Shown: positions 26,591 through 35,230 of the stretch, one piece after another
How positions within the stretch are numbered: position 1 is the stretch's first letter
Layout: every line of letters begins with the position of its first letter
Source: Tissierella simiarum
Lineage (GTDB): Bacteria; Bacillota; Clostridia; Tissierellales; Tissierellaceae
Direction: 5' to 3'
DNA: 64,000 nucleotides
Assembly: GCF_018917865.1 (NCBI RefSeq)
Contig: NZ_JAHLPM010000003.1
Coordinates: 247,627-311,626 of the forward strand
Notes under the pieces: generated by a model
Told to the model about the DNA's origin: nothing
The model's input: only the letters and a program-made list of their open reading frames with translations
Databases searched by the model: none
Made by a program: the position numbers and the translations under genes

Positions 26591-26791
26591 TTATTTAGTA
26601 GATAATGGTGGATACATACGAGGTGGGCATGGAAAATCTCCGACACATCTCAATGTCGGGCAATCTGCACCACATAATGTTGAGCAATCTCCACATACTT
26701 TATTACAATCTAACTGTGGACAGTCCTGACCAATACAAAAATTAGGAGTTATATTATCATTTGGTGAATAAGGCATAACTACAAAATCCAT
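26591..26791 (-). CDS. Cys-rich RiPP precursor peptide
   Basis: 66 residues with 9 cysteines (19, 24, 29, 33, 36, 40, 44, 49, 55) and Pro-rich ends. Two similar units, QDCPQLDC (22-29) and ADCPTLRC (42-49), flank a third DC unit, GDCSTLC (34-40). Two Cys sit in CX3D registers (Cys19-Asp23, Cys24-Asp28). The N-terminal 16 residues carry no Cys and would be a very short leader. GGGGG ribosome binding site before the ATG. It resembles the general class of clostridial Cys-rich bacteriocin-like precursors found beside SPASM maturases. The family name and the mature structure are not established here. Confidence 0.85.
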   Translation of the reverse strand: MDFVVMPYSPNDNITPNFCIGQDCPQLDCNKVCGDCSTLCGADCPTLRCVGDFPCPPRMYPPLSTK

Positions 26792-27115
26792 ATAATTTCC
26801 CCCTTTATTATTTTTATTCGTTATTAAGATTATTAAAATTCAATAACTATTTACTATCGAGCTGGTTTTATATATCTTTATTAATTCTCTAATTTAAAGC
26901 CAATACCTCTTTAATATAAAAAAACAATAATATACTAATAAACAATCTAAATAAATTAACAAGTTCAAATAATTATTGGATAATGACAATAAATTTTATT
27001 AATTTATATAATAAAAAATAATTATCTGGGAATATTGAAATTTTATTATAAAAAATTCGTAGAAATAATATGTTGGAAATGATATTATATAAAGTAAAGA
27101 TATGGTAATAAAGAT
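26792..27115. other. divergent regulatory region of the peptide cluster
   Basis: 324 bases of very AT-rich DNA between the divergent precursor operon and the S41/HTH genes. It holds the right copy of the inverted repeat (26850-26870). Read on the minus strand, a candidate promoter TTGGCT-17-TAAAGA precedes the precursor, but the match is only moderate. No promoter for the rightward genes is convincing. Probable target of the HTH-TPR regulator (inference). Confidence 0.45.
26850..26870 (-). repeat. inverted repeat flanking the precursor gene, right copy
   Basis: TTTACTATCGAGCTGGTTTT begins at 26850 and runs to 26870, the reverse complement (with one indel and one mismatch) of 26554-26576. It lies upstream of the precursor ribosome binding site, in the presumed 5' leader. 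Confidence 0.7.
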
Positions 27116-28675
27116 GTGAAGGAGGGAATTGAAATTAAAAGAATAATAAAAATCTTATTATTAGTTATTTGCATTATATCTATAACTTTTTTATTAAAGG
27201 AGAGAAATAGATTTACATTAGCTTTTTTAAAGAACAAAGAAAAAGATTTTTCTTATTTGGTAGATGGACTGGAAATACATAGAAAGTATGAAATACTTAA
27301 TAAAAATATATCAGAAGAAGAAATGAAAGGCTTTTTATATCATTATACAGACTTTGAAGATGAACTTTCGTTAGGGAAATCTTTATTTCTATCAAATTAT
27401 CCCCCTACTAACATTGTTTTAGATGAAGCATTAGAAGATATAGAATATCTATTTAGTATTTTTAAATATGGCTATGCTGGATATGAATACTTTGGAGGAG
27501 ATAACCTTTTCTATCAAGCTAAGAATAAAATTATTTATGAGATATCGTATAAGTTCAAGAATACTAATAGTATAAGTGTGGATGAATTTAATGAAATCTT
27601 ATGTGATAATTTGGGTTTTATTCAGGATGGACATTTATCCATTGGTTCCTATCAGCTAAGTAAAAATTATAATTATTATAGCAATGAATATTATAATTTT
27701 TTAAAAGATGAAAAAGGATATTATTTTATAGAAAGTGGAGAGAGGGAATATCTTAGACAGGTTAATAATAAGCTACCAGAGGAATATATAAAAAAATCCT
27801 TAGACGAGGAAGGAAATATAGTATACAGCTTAGGCCTGATTTCTGATACTGAAAAATTTTCAACAGAGGTTAAAGTTGAATTAGAGTCTGAAAATATAGT
27901 TTCAGAAAAATACATAACTTTATCAAGATATGAACCAGCTGATGTATCCTACAATAAGGTATATGATACATATGATATAGAAAATATACATGTAATTAAG
28001 TGTACAGGATTTTTTAATAACTCTGAATATGATAAGGATATGGAATATTTTATTAAAGATGCAAAGTCATTGAGAGAAAAAGATATTATTATATTAGACT
28101 TACGCGGTAATGGTGGAGGAGAAGTATTATATATTTCTAGATGGTATAATAATTTTACTCAAGGACAGTTAAATATAGCTCATAAGTTCTATTATCTATT
28201 AACAAACACAGTTAGTAATTCAAGTCAAAATGATGAGTCTGAAGTTAGTAGTAATGTTAGTGATGAAAATACAACTTTTTTTAATAAAATTAAAGAAAAT
28301 AAAGATACAATTTTGCCAGGATGGAGTTATATGAGATTTGGTGAATATAAATTAATAGAAAATAATATTCCAATTTTTGTATTGCTTGATAAAAGAACTG
28401 CATCTGCAGCTGAATTATTTCTACATTCTTTAAGGCAGCTAAATAATGTAGTCTATATTGGTACTAATAGCCAAGGAATGAATACAACTGGAAACTCTCT
28501 TGTTTATTATCTTCCAAATTCAAATTTGAAATTGTTTATTCCAGAGATAATAATTATGCATTTAGAAGGTGAAAAGATGGAAGAGGGGATAGGCTTTTAT
28601 CCTGATTTGTGGGTTAAACCTAAAGATTCCATGGAGAGAATCATAAAATATATAAATAATACAAAGGAAAAATGA
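27116..28675 (+). CDS. membrane-anchored S41-family (tricorn/IRBP-type) peptidase
   Basis: 519 residues. One N-terminal membrane helix (about 8-25), a long extracytoplasmic part, and a C-terminal S41 domain: IILDLRGNGGGEV, then the nucleophile segment TASAAELFLHSL (Ser near residue 430). The Lys of the CtpA Ser/Lys dyad (normally in a GKG motif) is not present; the equivalent segment reads IGTNSQGMNTTG, closer to the tricorn/IRBP branch. It may trim the exported peptide or make a signal peptide for the neighbouring regulator (inference). Start uncertain: GTG 27116 lies before AAGGAGGG (27119-27126); an ATT at 27134 is better spaced but unusual. Confidence 0.78.
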   Translation: MKEGIEIKRIIKILLLVICIISITFLLKERNRFTLAFLKNKEKDFSYLVDGLEIHRKYEILNKNISEEEMKGFLYHYTDFEDELSLGKSLFLSNYPPTNIVLDEALEDIEYLFSIFKYGYAGYEYFGGDNLFYQAKNKIIYEISYKFKNTNSISVDEFNEILCDNLGFIQDGHLSIGSYQLSKNYNYYSNEYYNFLKDEKGYYFIESGEREYLRQVNNKLPEEYIKKSLDEEGNIVYSLGLISDTEKFSTEVKVELESENIVSEKYITLSRYEPADVSYNKVYDTYDIENIHVIKCTGFFNNSEYDKDMEYFIKDAKSLREKDIIILDLRGNGGGEVLYISRWYNNFTQGQLNIAHKFYYLLTNTVSNSSQNDESEVSSNVSDENTTFFNKIKENKDTILPGWSYMRFGEYKLIENNIPIFVLLDKRTASAAELFLHSLRQLNNVVYIGTNSQGMNTTGNSLVYYLPNSNLKLFIPEIIIMHLEGEKMEEGIGFYPDLWVKPKDSMERIIKYINNTKEK

Positions 28676-28732
28676 TTTTATAACGTACAAATTTATACTG
28701 CTACTTTTAATGGCTAAAAGGAGGTAAGTAGA

Positions 28733-30055
28733 TTGTATGTGTACAGAAGAGTTGGATTACTGAGAAAAACAAAAAAAATTAGTATGAAAGAGCTAGCAAA
28801 AGGAATTGTGTCTTATTCTCATTTATCAAACTTTGAATGTGGACGGTATAATTTATCAGAAGATATTATGGTATCTTTATCAAATAAATTACAAGTTCCG
28901 CAGGAATATTTAATTAACTATGATGAATTTGATTATGAGTTTAACCAAAAGTTAATTAAATTTGAGAAAGATATACGAGAAAAATTACTTAGTGAAGCTA
29001 AGTATACTATGGATATTATAATTAAAGATTACCCATTCATTAACTCAATTTTACAAGAAATACAATTTTTAATTCTTAAATGTTATTTTTATATAAATAT
29101 AGAAAAAAATGAATCCGCTATGAAGATATTTAATGATTTCATAAATTTTATGCTAATAGATGAAAATGACATCTACAGATTTTCTCAAAATATAGTTGAA
29201 ATATATTTTTATTTAAAAGGAAAATTAAATTATTATAATAAAGATTATATTGATAGTTACTATAATTATACTATACAACTTTTATATATTACGAATAATA
29301 TATCAAAAGCTAATACTTTTTATGAAATCGCAATTACATTATGTTGTATAGGAGAATTGAATAATTCAGTTTATTATGCTGAGAAAGCTCTTAATATATA
29401 CTTAAAAGAGCTTAAGTGGGAAGATTTGAGTTTAACATATAATTTAATAGGTTTTATATATTATAAAAACAACGAGATAATTTTAGCACAAGGTTATTAT
29501 AATAAAAGCTTAAAAATTGCAAAGAAATTCGGATTAAAGAATATTCAGGCAGAAATATATTATAATCTAGCATTAATACATAAATTACACAAAAATTATG
29601 ATGAAGCTTTAAAATCTTTGTATAAAAGCTTAGAAATAAGCAACAAATCTAATACTATATTAAAGAAAATATATTTTTGTATTATACAAGTTTATATTGA
29701 AAGTAATGTGATAGATAAAGCTGAGATTAAATTGAAACAAGTATATAAATTACAAATAGATGAGAGAGATGACTATATTTTAAAATTGCTAGAAGCAGAA
29801 ATTTTTTTATTAAAGTATGATTATATATATCACGAAAAATATATAGAAGAATCTTTGAAATTTTTCTATAGAAATAATGATTGGGAAATAGTAAAAAAAA
29901 TTTGCTTAAAATTATCAGAATATTATGCTAATAGCCGAAAATATAAAAAAGCTTGTAATTATTATAAAATTTTATGTAACCTAGAAAATATTAAAAATAA
30001 TGATATACTTAAAAAGCAAGCTGAAATTAAGCAGAGTCTAAATTTATACAAATAA
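28733..30055 (+). CDS. HTH-TPR transcriptional regulator (RNPP/Rgg-like)
   Basis: 440 residues: an N-terminal XRE-type helix-turn-helix (residues about 5-60, with ISMKELAKGIVSYSHLSNFE and CGRY) followed by a long array of tetratricopeptide-like helices rich in Tyr, Asn and Ile. This is the layout of peptide-responsive regulators such as PlcR, Rgg and Rap relatives. Start TTG 28733 has AAAGGAGGT 7 bases upstream. Next to a RiPP operon and a peptidase, it is the likely cluster regulator and possibly senses a peptide. Function inferred from architecture and context. Confidence 0.82.
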   Translation: MYVYRRVGLLRKTKKISMKELAKGIVSYSHLSNFECGRYNLSEDIMVSLSNKLQVPQEYLINYDEFDYEFNQKLIKFEKDIREKLLSEAKYTMDIIIKDYPFINSILQEIQFLILKCYFYINIEKNESAMKIFNDFINFMLIDENDIYRFSQNIVEIYFYLKGKLNYYNKDYIDSYYNYTIQLLYITNNISKANTFYEIAITLCCIGELNNSVYYAEKALNIYLKELKWEDLSLTYNLIGFIYYKNNEIILAQGYYNKSLKIAKKFGLKNIQAEIYYNLALIHKLHKNYDEALKSLYKSLEISNKSNTILKKIYFCIIQVYIESNVIDKAEIKLKQVYKLQIDERDDYILKLLEAEIFLLKYDYIYHEKYIEESLKFFYRNNDWEIVKKICLKLSEYYANSRKYKKACNYYKILCNLENIKNNDILKKQAEIKQSLNLYK

Positions 30056-30068
30056 ATAAATTTTTATA

Positions 30069-30109
30069 AAATAAATCCCACTATATAAAAAATATAGTGG
30101 GATTTATTT
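30069..30109. terminator. bidirectional terminator
   Basis: A perfect 18-bp stem, AAATAAATCCCACTATAT (30069-30086) with ATATAGTGGGATTTATTT (30092-30109), loop of 5 bases, between the convergent HTH regulator and NAD kinase genes. Flanked by A/T runs in both directions. Its right end touches the nadK stop codon. Confidence 0.9.
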
Positions 30110-30921
30110 TATAAAAACTTACTCTTTAAATTATTCCAATACATATCTTTATCAAAATTTAACTTAGATATAGTCTTATCTGCCATTTTCAAATTGATAT
30201 TAGTTATATTGTCATATCTATATTCCATACCGTCATTAATGATTAGAATTGAATTTTCATATCTATATTCTGGTTTAATTGATATAGTAATATCTCCTGG
30301 AATAATAGCACTGTTTGGTAAAGAGCGATATGCCTTAGAGCTAATAGGAGAAAGGGGAGTGATCTGCAAAGTTTTTAAAGATGGATAAACAATACTTCCT
30401 CCACTAGAAAAGTTATAAGCAGTACTACCAACAGGAGTTGAAATAATTATTCCATCACCACTAAACCTCTCTAAATGATTTCCATCTATAAATATTTCTA
30501 AGTGAACAACTTTTGATTGAATTCCCTTGATTACAATTTCATTAACACCAGTTAGATTGAAACAATTGGATCTAGTACATATTTCAGCACTAACTAGAAA
30601 AATCTCCTCCACCGTGTAATCTTTGTCGATATATTTGCCAATAAAATCATCTATGTTTTCTGGTAGAATTTCTTGAAAAAAACCTAGATGTCCTGTATTT
30701 ATTCCCACAAAAGGAATATTGGTAAACTTATATCGATGAACAGCTCTTAAAAAAGCACCATCTCCACCTACACAAATATTTAATTCAGCGTTGTTATTGT
30801 AGCTATCTGGAATTATAAATCCTCTATCCCTTAATTTTTTACCTAAGAGCCTAGAGGTTTTTTTAGATTCAACATTATTATTTGAAATAATATTAATTAT
30901 TTTCTCTTTCTTACCCACCAA
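30109..30921 (-). CDS. nadK: NAD kinase
   Basis: ATP-dependent phosphorylation of NAD to NADP. About 270 residues. Visible: the phosphate-binding ICVGGDGAFLRAVH, NTGHLGFFQE, the conserved GDGIIISTPVGSTAYNFSSGGSIV region (quoted in part: STPVGSTAYNFSSGG) and ITPLSPIS. Start uncertain: TTG 30921 or GTG 30918, both after GGAGGGG (30928-30934); the upstream TTG 30936 precedes that ribosome binding site. Divergent from the pseudouridine synthase gene. Confidence 0.94.
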   Translation of the reverse strand: MVGKKEKIINIISNNNVESKKTSRLLGKKLRDRGFIIPDSYNNNAELNICVGGDGAFLRAVHRYKFTNIPFVGINTGHLGFFQEILPENIDDFIGKYIDKDYTVEEIFLVSAEICTRSNCFNLTGVNEIVIKGIQSKVVHLEIFIDGNHLERFSGDGIIISTPVGSTAYNFSSGGSIVYPSLKTLQITPLSPISSKAYRSLPNSAIIPGDITISIKPEYRYENSILIINDGMEYRYDNITNINLKMADKTISKLNFDKDMYWNNLKSKFL

Positions 30922-31024
30922 ATGATTCCCCTCCAAACAGTTTAAACTTTAAAATACGTATAAATTTGGTATAATAAACTTTAGTTATATTATACAATAA
31001 AAGGATATAAATTTGGAGGGAAAT

Positions 31025-31927
31025 ATGGATTTGTTTAAAGAAAGTGAAGATGTAGTAATTTTTAGAGTAAACAAGGAAGATTTAAACTTAGAAGAATTTT
31101 TATTTAACATGGATGTATCTGGTAGGCTATTTAGAAAACTATACAAAGAAAAAAATATATTTGTAAATGGAAAGTTTAGAAGAAAAGGATTAACATTGAA
31201 TGCTGGAGATTTAGTGTCCATTTGTATGGGCAAAGAGCAAGAAAATATAACACCAGATCCAATACCCATAAATATTATATATGAGGATTTTGATCTTTTA
31301 ATATTAAATAAACAATCTAATATTGTAGTTCATCCAACTAAGAGTCATCAGCACAATACTTTATCTAATGGAATAAGTTATTATTTTAAGGAAAAAGGAA
31401 TCGATAAAAAGATTAGATTTGTTAATAGATTAGATATGGATACTACTGGAATATTAATTGTAGCAAAAAATCCTTTCTCTCATCAGCAAATGGCTCTTCA
31501 ATTTGAAGCTAATGAGGTGGAAAAAAGATATTTAGCGATAGTATCAGGAGTTGTAGAAAAGGATGAAGACTTAATAGATTTACCCATAGGTAGAGAGGAA
31601 GATAAGAGTATTAGAAAAGTAGTAACAGAAGAAGGTCAGAAAGCTTTAACCAAATATAAGGTTATAGAAAGATATAGAAATGCAACCTTGGTAGATGTTC
31701 AAATTTTTACAGGTAGAAGTCATCAAATTAGAGTACACCTTCATCACATAGGGCATCCTATAATAGGAGACACCTTATATAATGAAGAAAGCCCATATAT
31801 AAAAAGGCAAGCCCTTCATTCCCATTACTTGAACGTAAGACATCCTAGAACAAAGGAAGAGATAGAATTTAAAGCACCTTTGCCAAAAGACATGGAGGAA
31901 TTAATAGGTATTTTGAGTAAAGAATAA
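31025..31927 (+). CDS. RluA/RluD-family pseudouridine synthase
   Basis: 300 residues. N-terminal S4-like RNA-binding segment (LFRKLYKEKNIFVNGKFRR) followed by the synthase domain with DFDLLILNKQSNIVVHPT, the catalytic Asp in VNRLDMDTTGILIVAKN and the GRSHQIRVHLHHIGHPIIGD motif. Members modify uridines in rRNA or tRNA; the substrate is not predictable here. ATG 31025 is chosen over TTG 31013 because GGAGGG (31015-31020) lies between them. Confidence 0.93.
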   Translation: MDLFKESEDVVIFRVNKEDLNLEEFLFNMDVSGRLFRKLYKEKNIFVNGKFRRKGLTLNAGDLVSICMGKEQENITPDPIPINIIYEDFDLLILNKQSNIVVHPTKSHQHNTLSNGISYYFKEKGIDKKIRFVNRLDMDTTGILIVAKNPFSHQQMALQFEANEVEKRYLAIVSGVVEKDEDLIDLPIGREEDKSIRKVVTEEGQKALTKYKVIERYRNATLVDVQIFTGRSHQIRVHLHHIGHPIIGDTLYNEESPYIKRQALHSHYLNVRHPRTKEEIEFKAPLPKDMEELIGILSKE

Positions 31928-31947
31928 GTAAAGAGATATCTCTTTAC

Positions 31948-32559
31948 TTATTCTTCTTTAGACTTATCTTTTTTTGGAGTATCTAGAATTTTCATTATCT
32001 CTATCATCTTAGACATTTCTTTTAATTTTTCCTTTTCTTTAGGATTCTTACCATCCATAAGAGGTTCTATAAGATTAATTAATTGACTTGTATCTTTTAA
32101 GGATTCTTGACTAGACATAACAGTATTTAATAAATTAAACATTTTTTTATACTTATCTACATTTAGTATTAAATCCATAGCCATTCCCATGTTTTTAACT
32201 TCTTCTTTAGGAAATTCTTGTTGTATAATACTTACTATACGATTTAATCTTTCCTTATTGTTATTTACTGGAATTGATTGAGTGATATATTCCACCTCAT
32301 TTAATTTCATGAAGTCCACTACTTCATATAATTTTAGAATTTTTTCAGTAAACATAATAGATTTATTAAGAACAGGTCTATATGCATCAGGAAAATAAGG
32401 ACCGATTTTCTTAACAACATTTACTTTTTCGCTAGTATATTTTATATCTACTTCAAAATTTTCTATTAAATCACTTAATATATGTAAGCTAGATGAACTG
32501 CTGCCTTTTCTTCTATTTATCATTAGTAAAAGTATCATAATCAATAATTTACTATCCAC
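31948..32559 (-). CDS. conserved-looking hypothetical protein, helical
   Basis: 203 residues from GTG 32559 (AGGAGG upstream). I do not recognise the family. A short hydrophobic N-terminus (LLIMILLLMINRRKG) is followed by a Ser run and then soluble, helix-prone sequence, ending in a Lys/Glu-rich tail. The N-terminus could be a single membrane anchor. It is convergent with the pseudouridine synthase gene and divergent from a second small unknown gene. Confidence 0.7.
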   Translation of the reverse strand: MDSKLLIMILLLMINRRKGSSSSSLHILSDLIENFEVDIKYTSEKVNVVKKIGPYFPDAYRPVLNKSIMFTEKILKLYEVVDFMKLNEVEYITQSIPVNNNKERLNRIVSIIQQEFPKEEVKNMGMAMDLILNVDKYKKMFNLLNTVMSSQESLKDTSQLINLIEPLMDGKNPKEKEKLKEMSKMIEIMKILDTPKKDKSKEE

Positions 32560-32693
32560 TTTTAATCCTCCTAAAATTAAATAGATATATTAACTATAAT
32601 ATGCAGTAATTTAAAAATGTTTCCATTTTTCATTTAGTAATATATTCGAGTAAACCTTCATAAATTAAATTAAAAGATAAAGGAGGTATAGTT

Positions 32694-32978
32694 ATGAAAG
32701 AAAATGATATAAAAAAGATTATGGAGGAAATAGGAAATTTTAGACCCACTGAAAAACAGACAGAAATCATTGAAGACATGGCTAGTAATTATATGGATAA
32801 GTCAGAAGATGAGGTGTTTTTTGAAGTAATAAAGATGAATGATAAAATGAAAGAAGAAATGAGTCAAGAAGAATATGAAGAAATGTTTGAAAAGCTAAAT
32901 AGAATAAGACCATTATTAAATGAAGAACAGTCTATAAAGTTAAATAGAATATTGGATATTCTAGATAAGAATAAATAA
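32694..32978 (+). CDS. small acidic helical hypothetical protein
   Basis: 94 residues, very rich in Glu, Lys and Met, predicted all-helical, no Cys, no signal peptide. AAAGGAGG ribosome binding site just upstream of the ATG supports translation. No family recognised. It carries Met/Glu-rich helices comparable in style to those of the divergent neighbour, but no shared motif is clear. Confidence 0.7.
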   Translation: MKENDIKKIMEEIGNFRPTEKQTEIIEDMASNYMDKSEDEVFFEVIKMNDKMKEEMSQEEYEEMFEKLNRIRPLLNEEQSIKLNRILDILDKNK

Positions 32979-33023
32979 TATAAATTTAAAATTTAGATAT
33001 TAAGATTAAAGTTTACTTTAAGT

Positions 33024-33108
33024 AAAAAATCAATAGAAGGCTAGTGGTTATGAAAGCTTATCATTCTTTATTTAAGCTGAAATTTGCATTAGCCACTATT
33101 GATTTTTT
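33024..33108 (+). terminator. long structured terminator-like hairpin
   Basis: AAAAAATCAATAG (33024-33036) pairs perfectly with CTATTGATTTTTT (33096-33108). Nested inside, GGCTA (33039-33043) pairs with TAGCC (33090-33094) and an inner AAGCTTA/TAAGCT arm forms near 33054-33078. It ends in six T. It terminates the 94-residue gene and is larger than the other terminators here. Confidence 0.75.
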
Positions 33109-33217
33109 GTTAATAAATTTCATTATTTTAACATCTATACAATATGTAGGAAATGGACATGAGATTTATTAGATGTTATAATTTAATAAGTATTATGTAA
33201 ACAGAGGGGAGAATACT

Positions 33218-34975
33218 ATGGAAATTGATAATAAAGTAAAATTTATTTTAGTATTAATCGTTTCAGTAGCCTTATTTTCTAGTTTATATTTGTATATAAA
33301 TAAGAACAGCCAATATGAGGATATGCCGTATACATTGTTTATAAAACATATGGAAAAAGGATTAGTAGAAGAAGTAGAATTGACTAACAGTCCTAAGATA
33401 AAAATAAAACTAAAGAACGGAACTGGAGGAATTACGGACAATCCTAGAAGTGAGAACTTTAAGGAAGAATTATTATTGTATAATGTTAAGGTAATCGAAA
33501 AAGATAGTAATTTAACTTTTGGGCAAGGATTATCTTTTATATTGCTTATTTCAGGTGTAGGATTTATGGTTTACTATTTAAATAAAAATATGTCTAAACA
33601 GGCAGAAAAAGAAATGGCAACTATGTCAAGAATTGATGTAGATAATTCTTCATCTGAAAAAATAACTTTTGATGATGTAGCAGGGAATGAAGAAGCAAAG
33701 GAATCTTTAAGAGATATGGTAGACTTTATTAAGAATCCGGAGATATATAATAAATATGGAGCAAGATTACCTAGGGGAGTATTGCTTTACGGACCTCCTG
33801 GTACAGGGAAAACCCTTTTGGCTAAAGCTATGGCAGGTGAGGCAGATGTACCTTTTTATGCTGTTTCAGGATCGGATTTTGTACAAGTTTATGCAGGATT
33901 GGGAGCTAGTCGTATAAGGGAATTGTTTAAGAAAGCAAAAGAAGCAGGAAAAAGTGTTATATTTATTGATGAAATTGATTCTTTAGGTAAGAAGAGAAAA
34001 GGAGTAAACAATCCTTCAAGTAGTGAAGAAGGAGATAGAACTCTTAATGCCTTGCTAACAGAGATGTCTGGATTTAAAGAAAATGAAGGTATAATAGTAG
34101 TGGCTGCTACAAATAGAGCAGATATACTAGATGAAGCATTACTTAGACCAGGTAGATTTGATAGACAAATAGAAGTGGCTTTACCAGATATTAATGCTAG
34201 ATATAAGATCCTAAAACTGCATAGTGGTAATAAACCTGTATCTAAAAATGTAGACTTTAAGAAGATAGCATTAGAAACTGTATATTTTAGTGGGGCAAAA
34301 CTAGAAAATTTAATGAATGAATCTGCTATGATGGCAGCTAAAGATAAAGCTCCTGAAATTACTATGGATCATATAAATAAAGCATATTATACAGTTTTAG
34401 TAGGAGAAGAAAAAAAGGATAGAAGTAGTATTGATCAAAAGGACAAAGAGGTTACAGCTTATCATGAGGCAGGACATGCTCTAGTTGCTAAAAAAGTTGC
34501 TAAAGATAATAGAGTTACTAAAGTAAGTATTATTCCAAGTACAAAAGGTATGGGTGGCTTTAGCTTGAATATTCCACCGGACAAAATGTATCAAACAAAG
34601 AAAGACATTTTATCAAATATAATGATTGCTTTAGGTGGGAGAGCAGCGGAAGAAATAATATTTGGAAAAGATAGTATAACTACTGGAGCTTCATCTGATT
34701 TAGAAAAAGCAACAGATATGGCTTTATCTATGATAGGAATGTATGGAATGGATGAGGTTGTAGGATTACTAAATTACCAAGTCCTATTAAATAAAGAATT
34801 AAAACACGATGATTCTTTACTTGTTAGAACAAAGGAAACTCTGGAAAAACTATATTTTGAAACTTTAAATCTTTTAAAGAAACATAAATTAGAATTAGAT
34901 TGTTTAGCAAGTAAATTATTAGAAAAAGAAGTTTTAAATGAAGATGAGATCAATAAAATACTTTGTGAAAATTAA
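33218..34975 (+). CDS. FtsH-family AAA+ zinc metalloprotease
   Basis: 585 residues: two membrane helices flanking a short extracytoplasmic domain (about 10-27 and 105-122), an AAA+ domain with Walker A GPPGTGKT (near 192), Walker B IFIDEIDSLG and SRH ATNRADILDEALLRPGRFDR (quoted in part: LLRPGRFDR), and an M41 protease domain with HEAGH (near 416) and the third ligand in ASSDLEKAT. It degrades membrane and cytosolic proteins. It is shorter than typical essential FtsH at the C-terminus and not in the usual tilS-hpt-ftsH setting, so it may be a paralogue. Confidence 0.93.
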   Translation: MEIDNKVKFILVLIVSVALFSSLYLYINKNSQYEDMPYTLFIKHMEKGLVEEVELTNSPKIKIKLKNGTGGITDNPRSENFKEELLLYNVKVIEKDSNLTFGQGLSFILLISGVGFMVYYLNKNMSKQAEKEMATMSRIDVDNSSSEKITFDDVAGNEEAKESLRDMVDFIKNPEIYNKYGARLPRGVLLYGPPGTGKTLLAKAMAGEADVPFYAVSGSDFVQVYAGLGASRIRELFKKAKEAGKSVIFIDEIDSLGKKRKGVNNPSSSEEGDRTLNALLTEMSGFKENEGIIVVAATNRADILDEALLRPGRFDRQIEVALPDINARYKILKLHSGNKPVSKNVDFKKIALETVYFSGAKLENLMNESAMMAAKDKAPEITMDHINKAYYTVLVGEEKKDRSSIDQKDKEVTAYHEAGHALVAKKVAKDNRVTKVSIIPSTKGMGGFSLNIPPDKMYQTKKDILSNIMIALGGRAAEEIIFGKDSITTGASSDLEKATDMALSMIGMYGMDEVVGLLNYQVLLNKELKHDDSLLVRTKETLEKLYFETLNLLKKHKLELDCLASKLLEKEVLNEDEINKILCEN

Positions 34976-35013
34976 AAAATTTCAAACTATATTTAAAAAA
35001 GCATAACATACCC

Positions 35014-35042
35014 TTGAAGTATAAAGTAAAAAGATGTATAAT
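35014..35042 (+). promoter_or_regulatory. strong sigma-A promoter of 6S RNA
   Basis: TTGAAG (35014-35019), exactly 17 bases, TATAAT (35037-35042). Predicted start near 35049, which fits the first base of the structured RNA. Confidence 0.85.
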
Positions 35043-35048
35043 AAATAT

Positions 35049-35230
35049 AGATAAAGTTTCTGCGGTGTACGTTAACTCAGGTAATTCAACCGACATAACA
35101 GACACGGGAGTCTGAGTTTAGTATGGTATAGCAAGCCTTCTTAGAAAGGAAGCTAAAAATTACTAACAGGATGCCCACCTTTATACAGGCGGGTGTGAAT
35201 TAAATGGGAAGACGGCATTGCGGGAGTGTA
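35049..35230 (+). ncRNA. ssrS: 6S RNA (SsrS)
   Basis: A non-coding transcript of about 180 nt between its own promoter and an intrinsic terminator. The 5' segment TTTCTGCGGTGTACGTT (35057-35073) pairs with the 3' segment AAGACGGCATTGCGGGA, allowing G-U pairs and one bulge. That gives the closing stem and a 3' CGGCAT signature like that of known 6S RNAs. A large, weakly paired centre and an apical hairpin (AGCCTTC...GGAAGCT) complete the rod. 6S RNA mimics an open promoter and sequesters housekeeping RNA polymerase. The family call rests on layout and motif, without a covariance search. Confidence 0.8.

Noticed and set aside
26792..27115. Hidden small peptide gene or pheromone ORF in the divergent region
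   Set aside because: No open frame with a ribosome binding site found on either strand.
31926..31949. 24-base perfect palindrome (AAGTAAAGAGA and its complement) as terminator
   Set aside because: It lies between convergent genes and can form a stem, but neither strand has a proper U-run after it; kept only as a possible weak bidirectional terminator.
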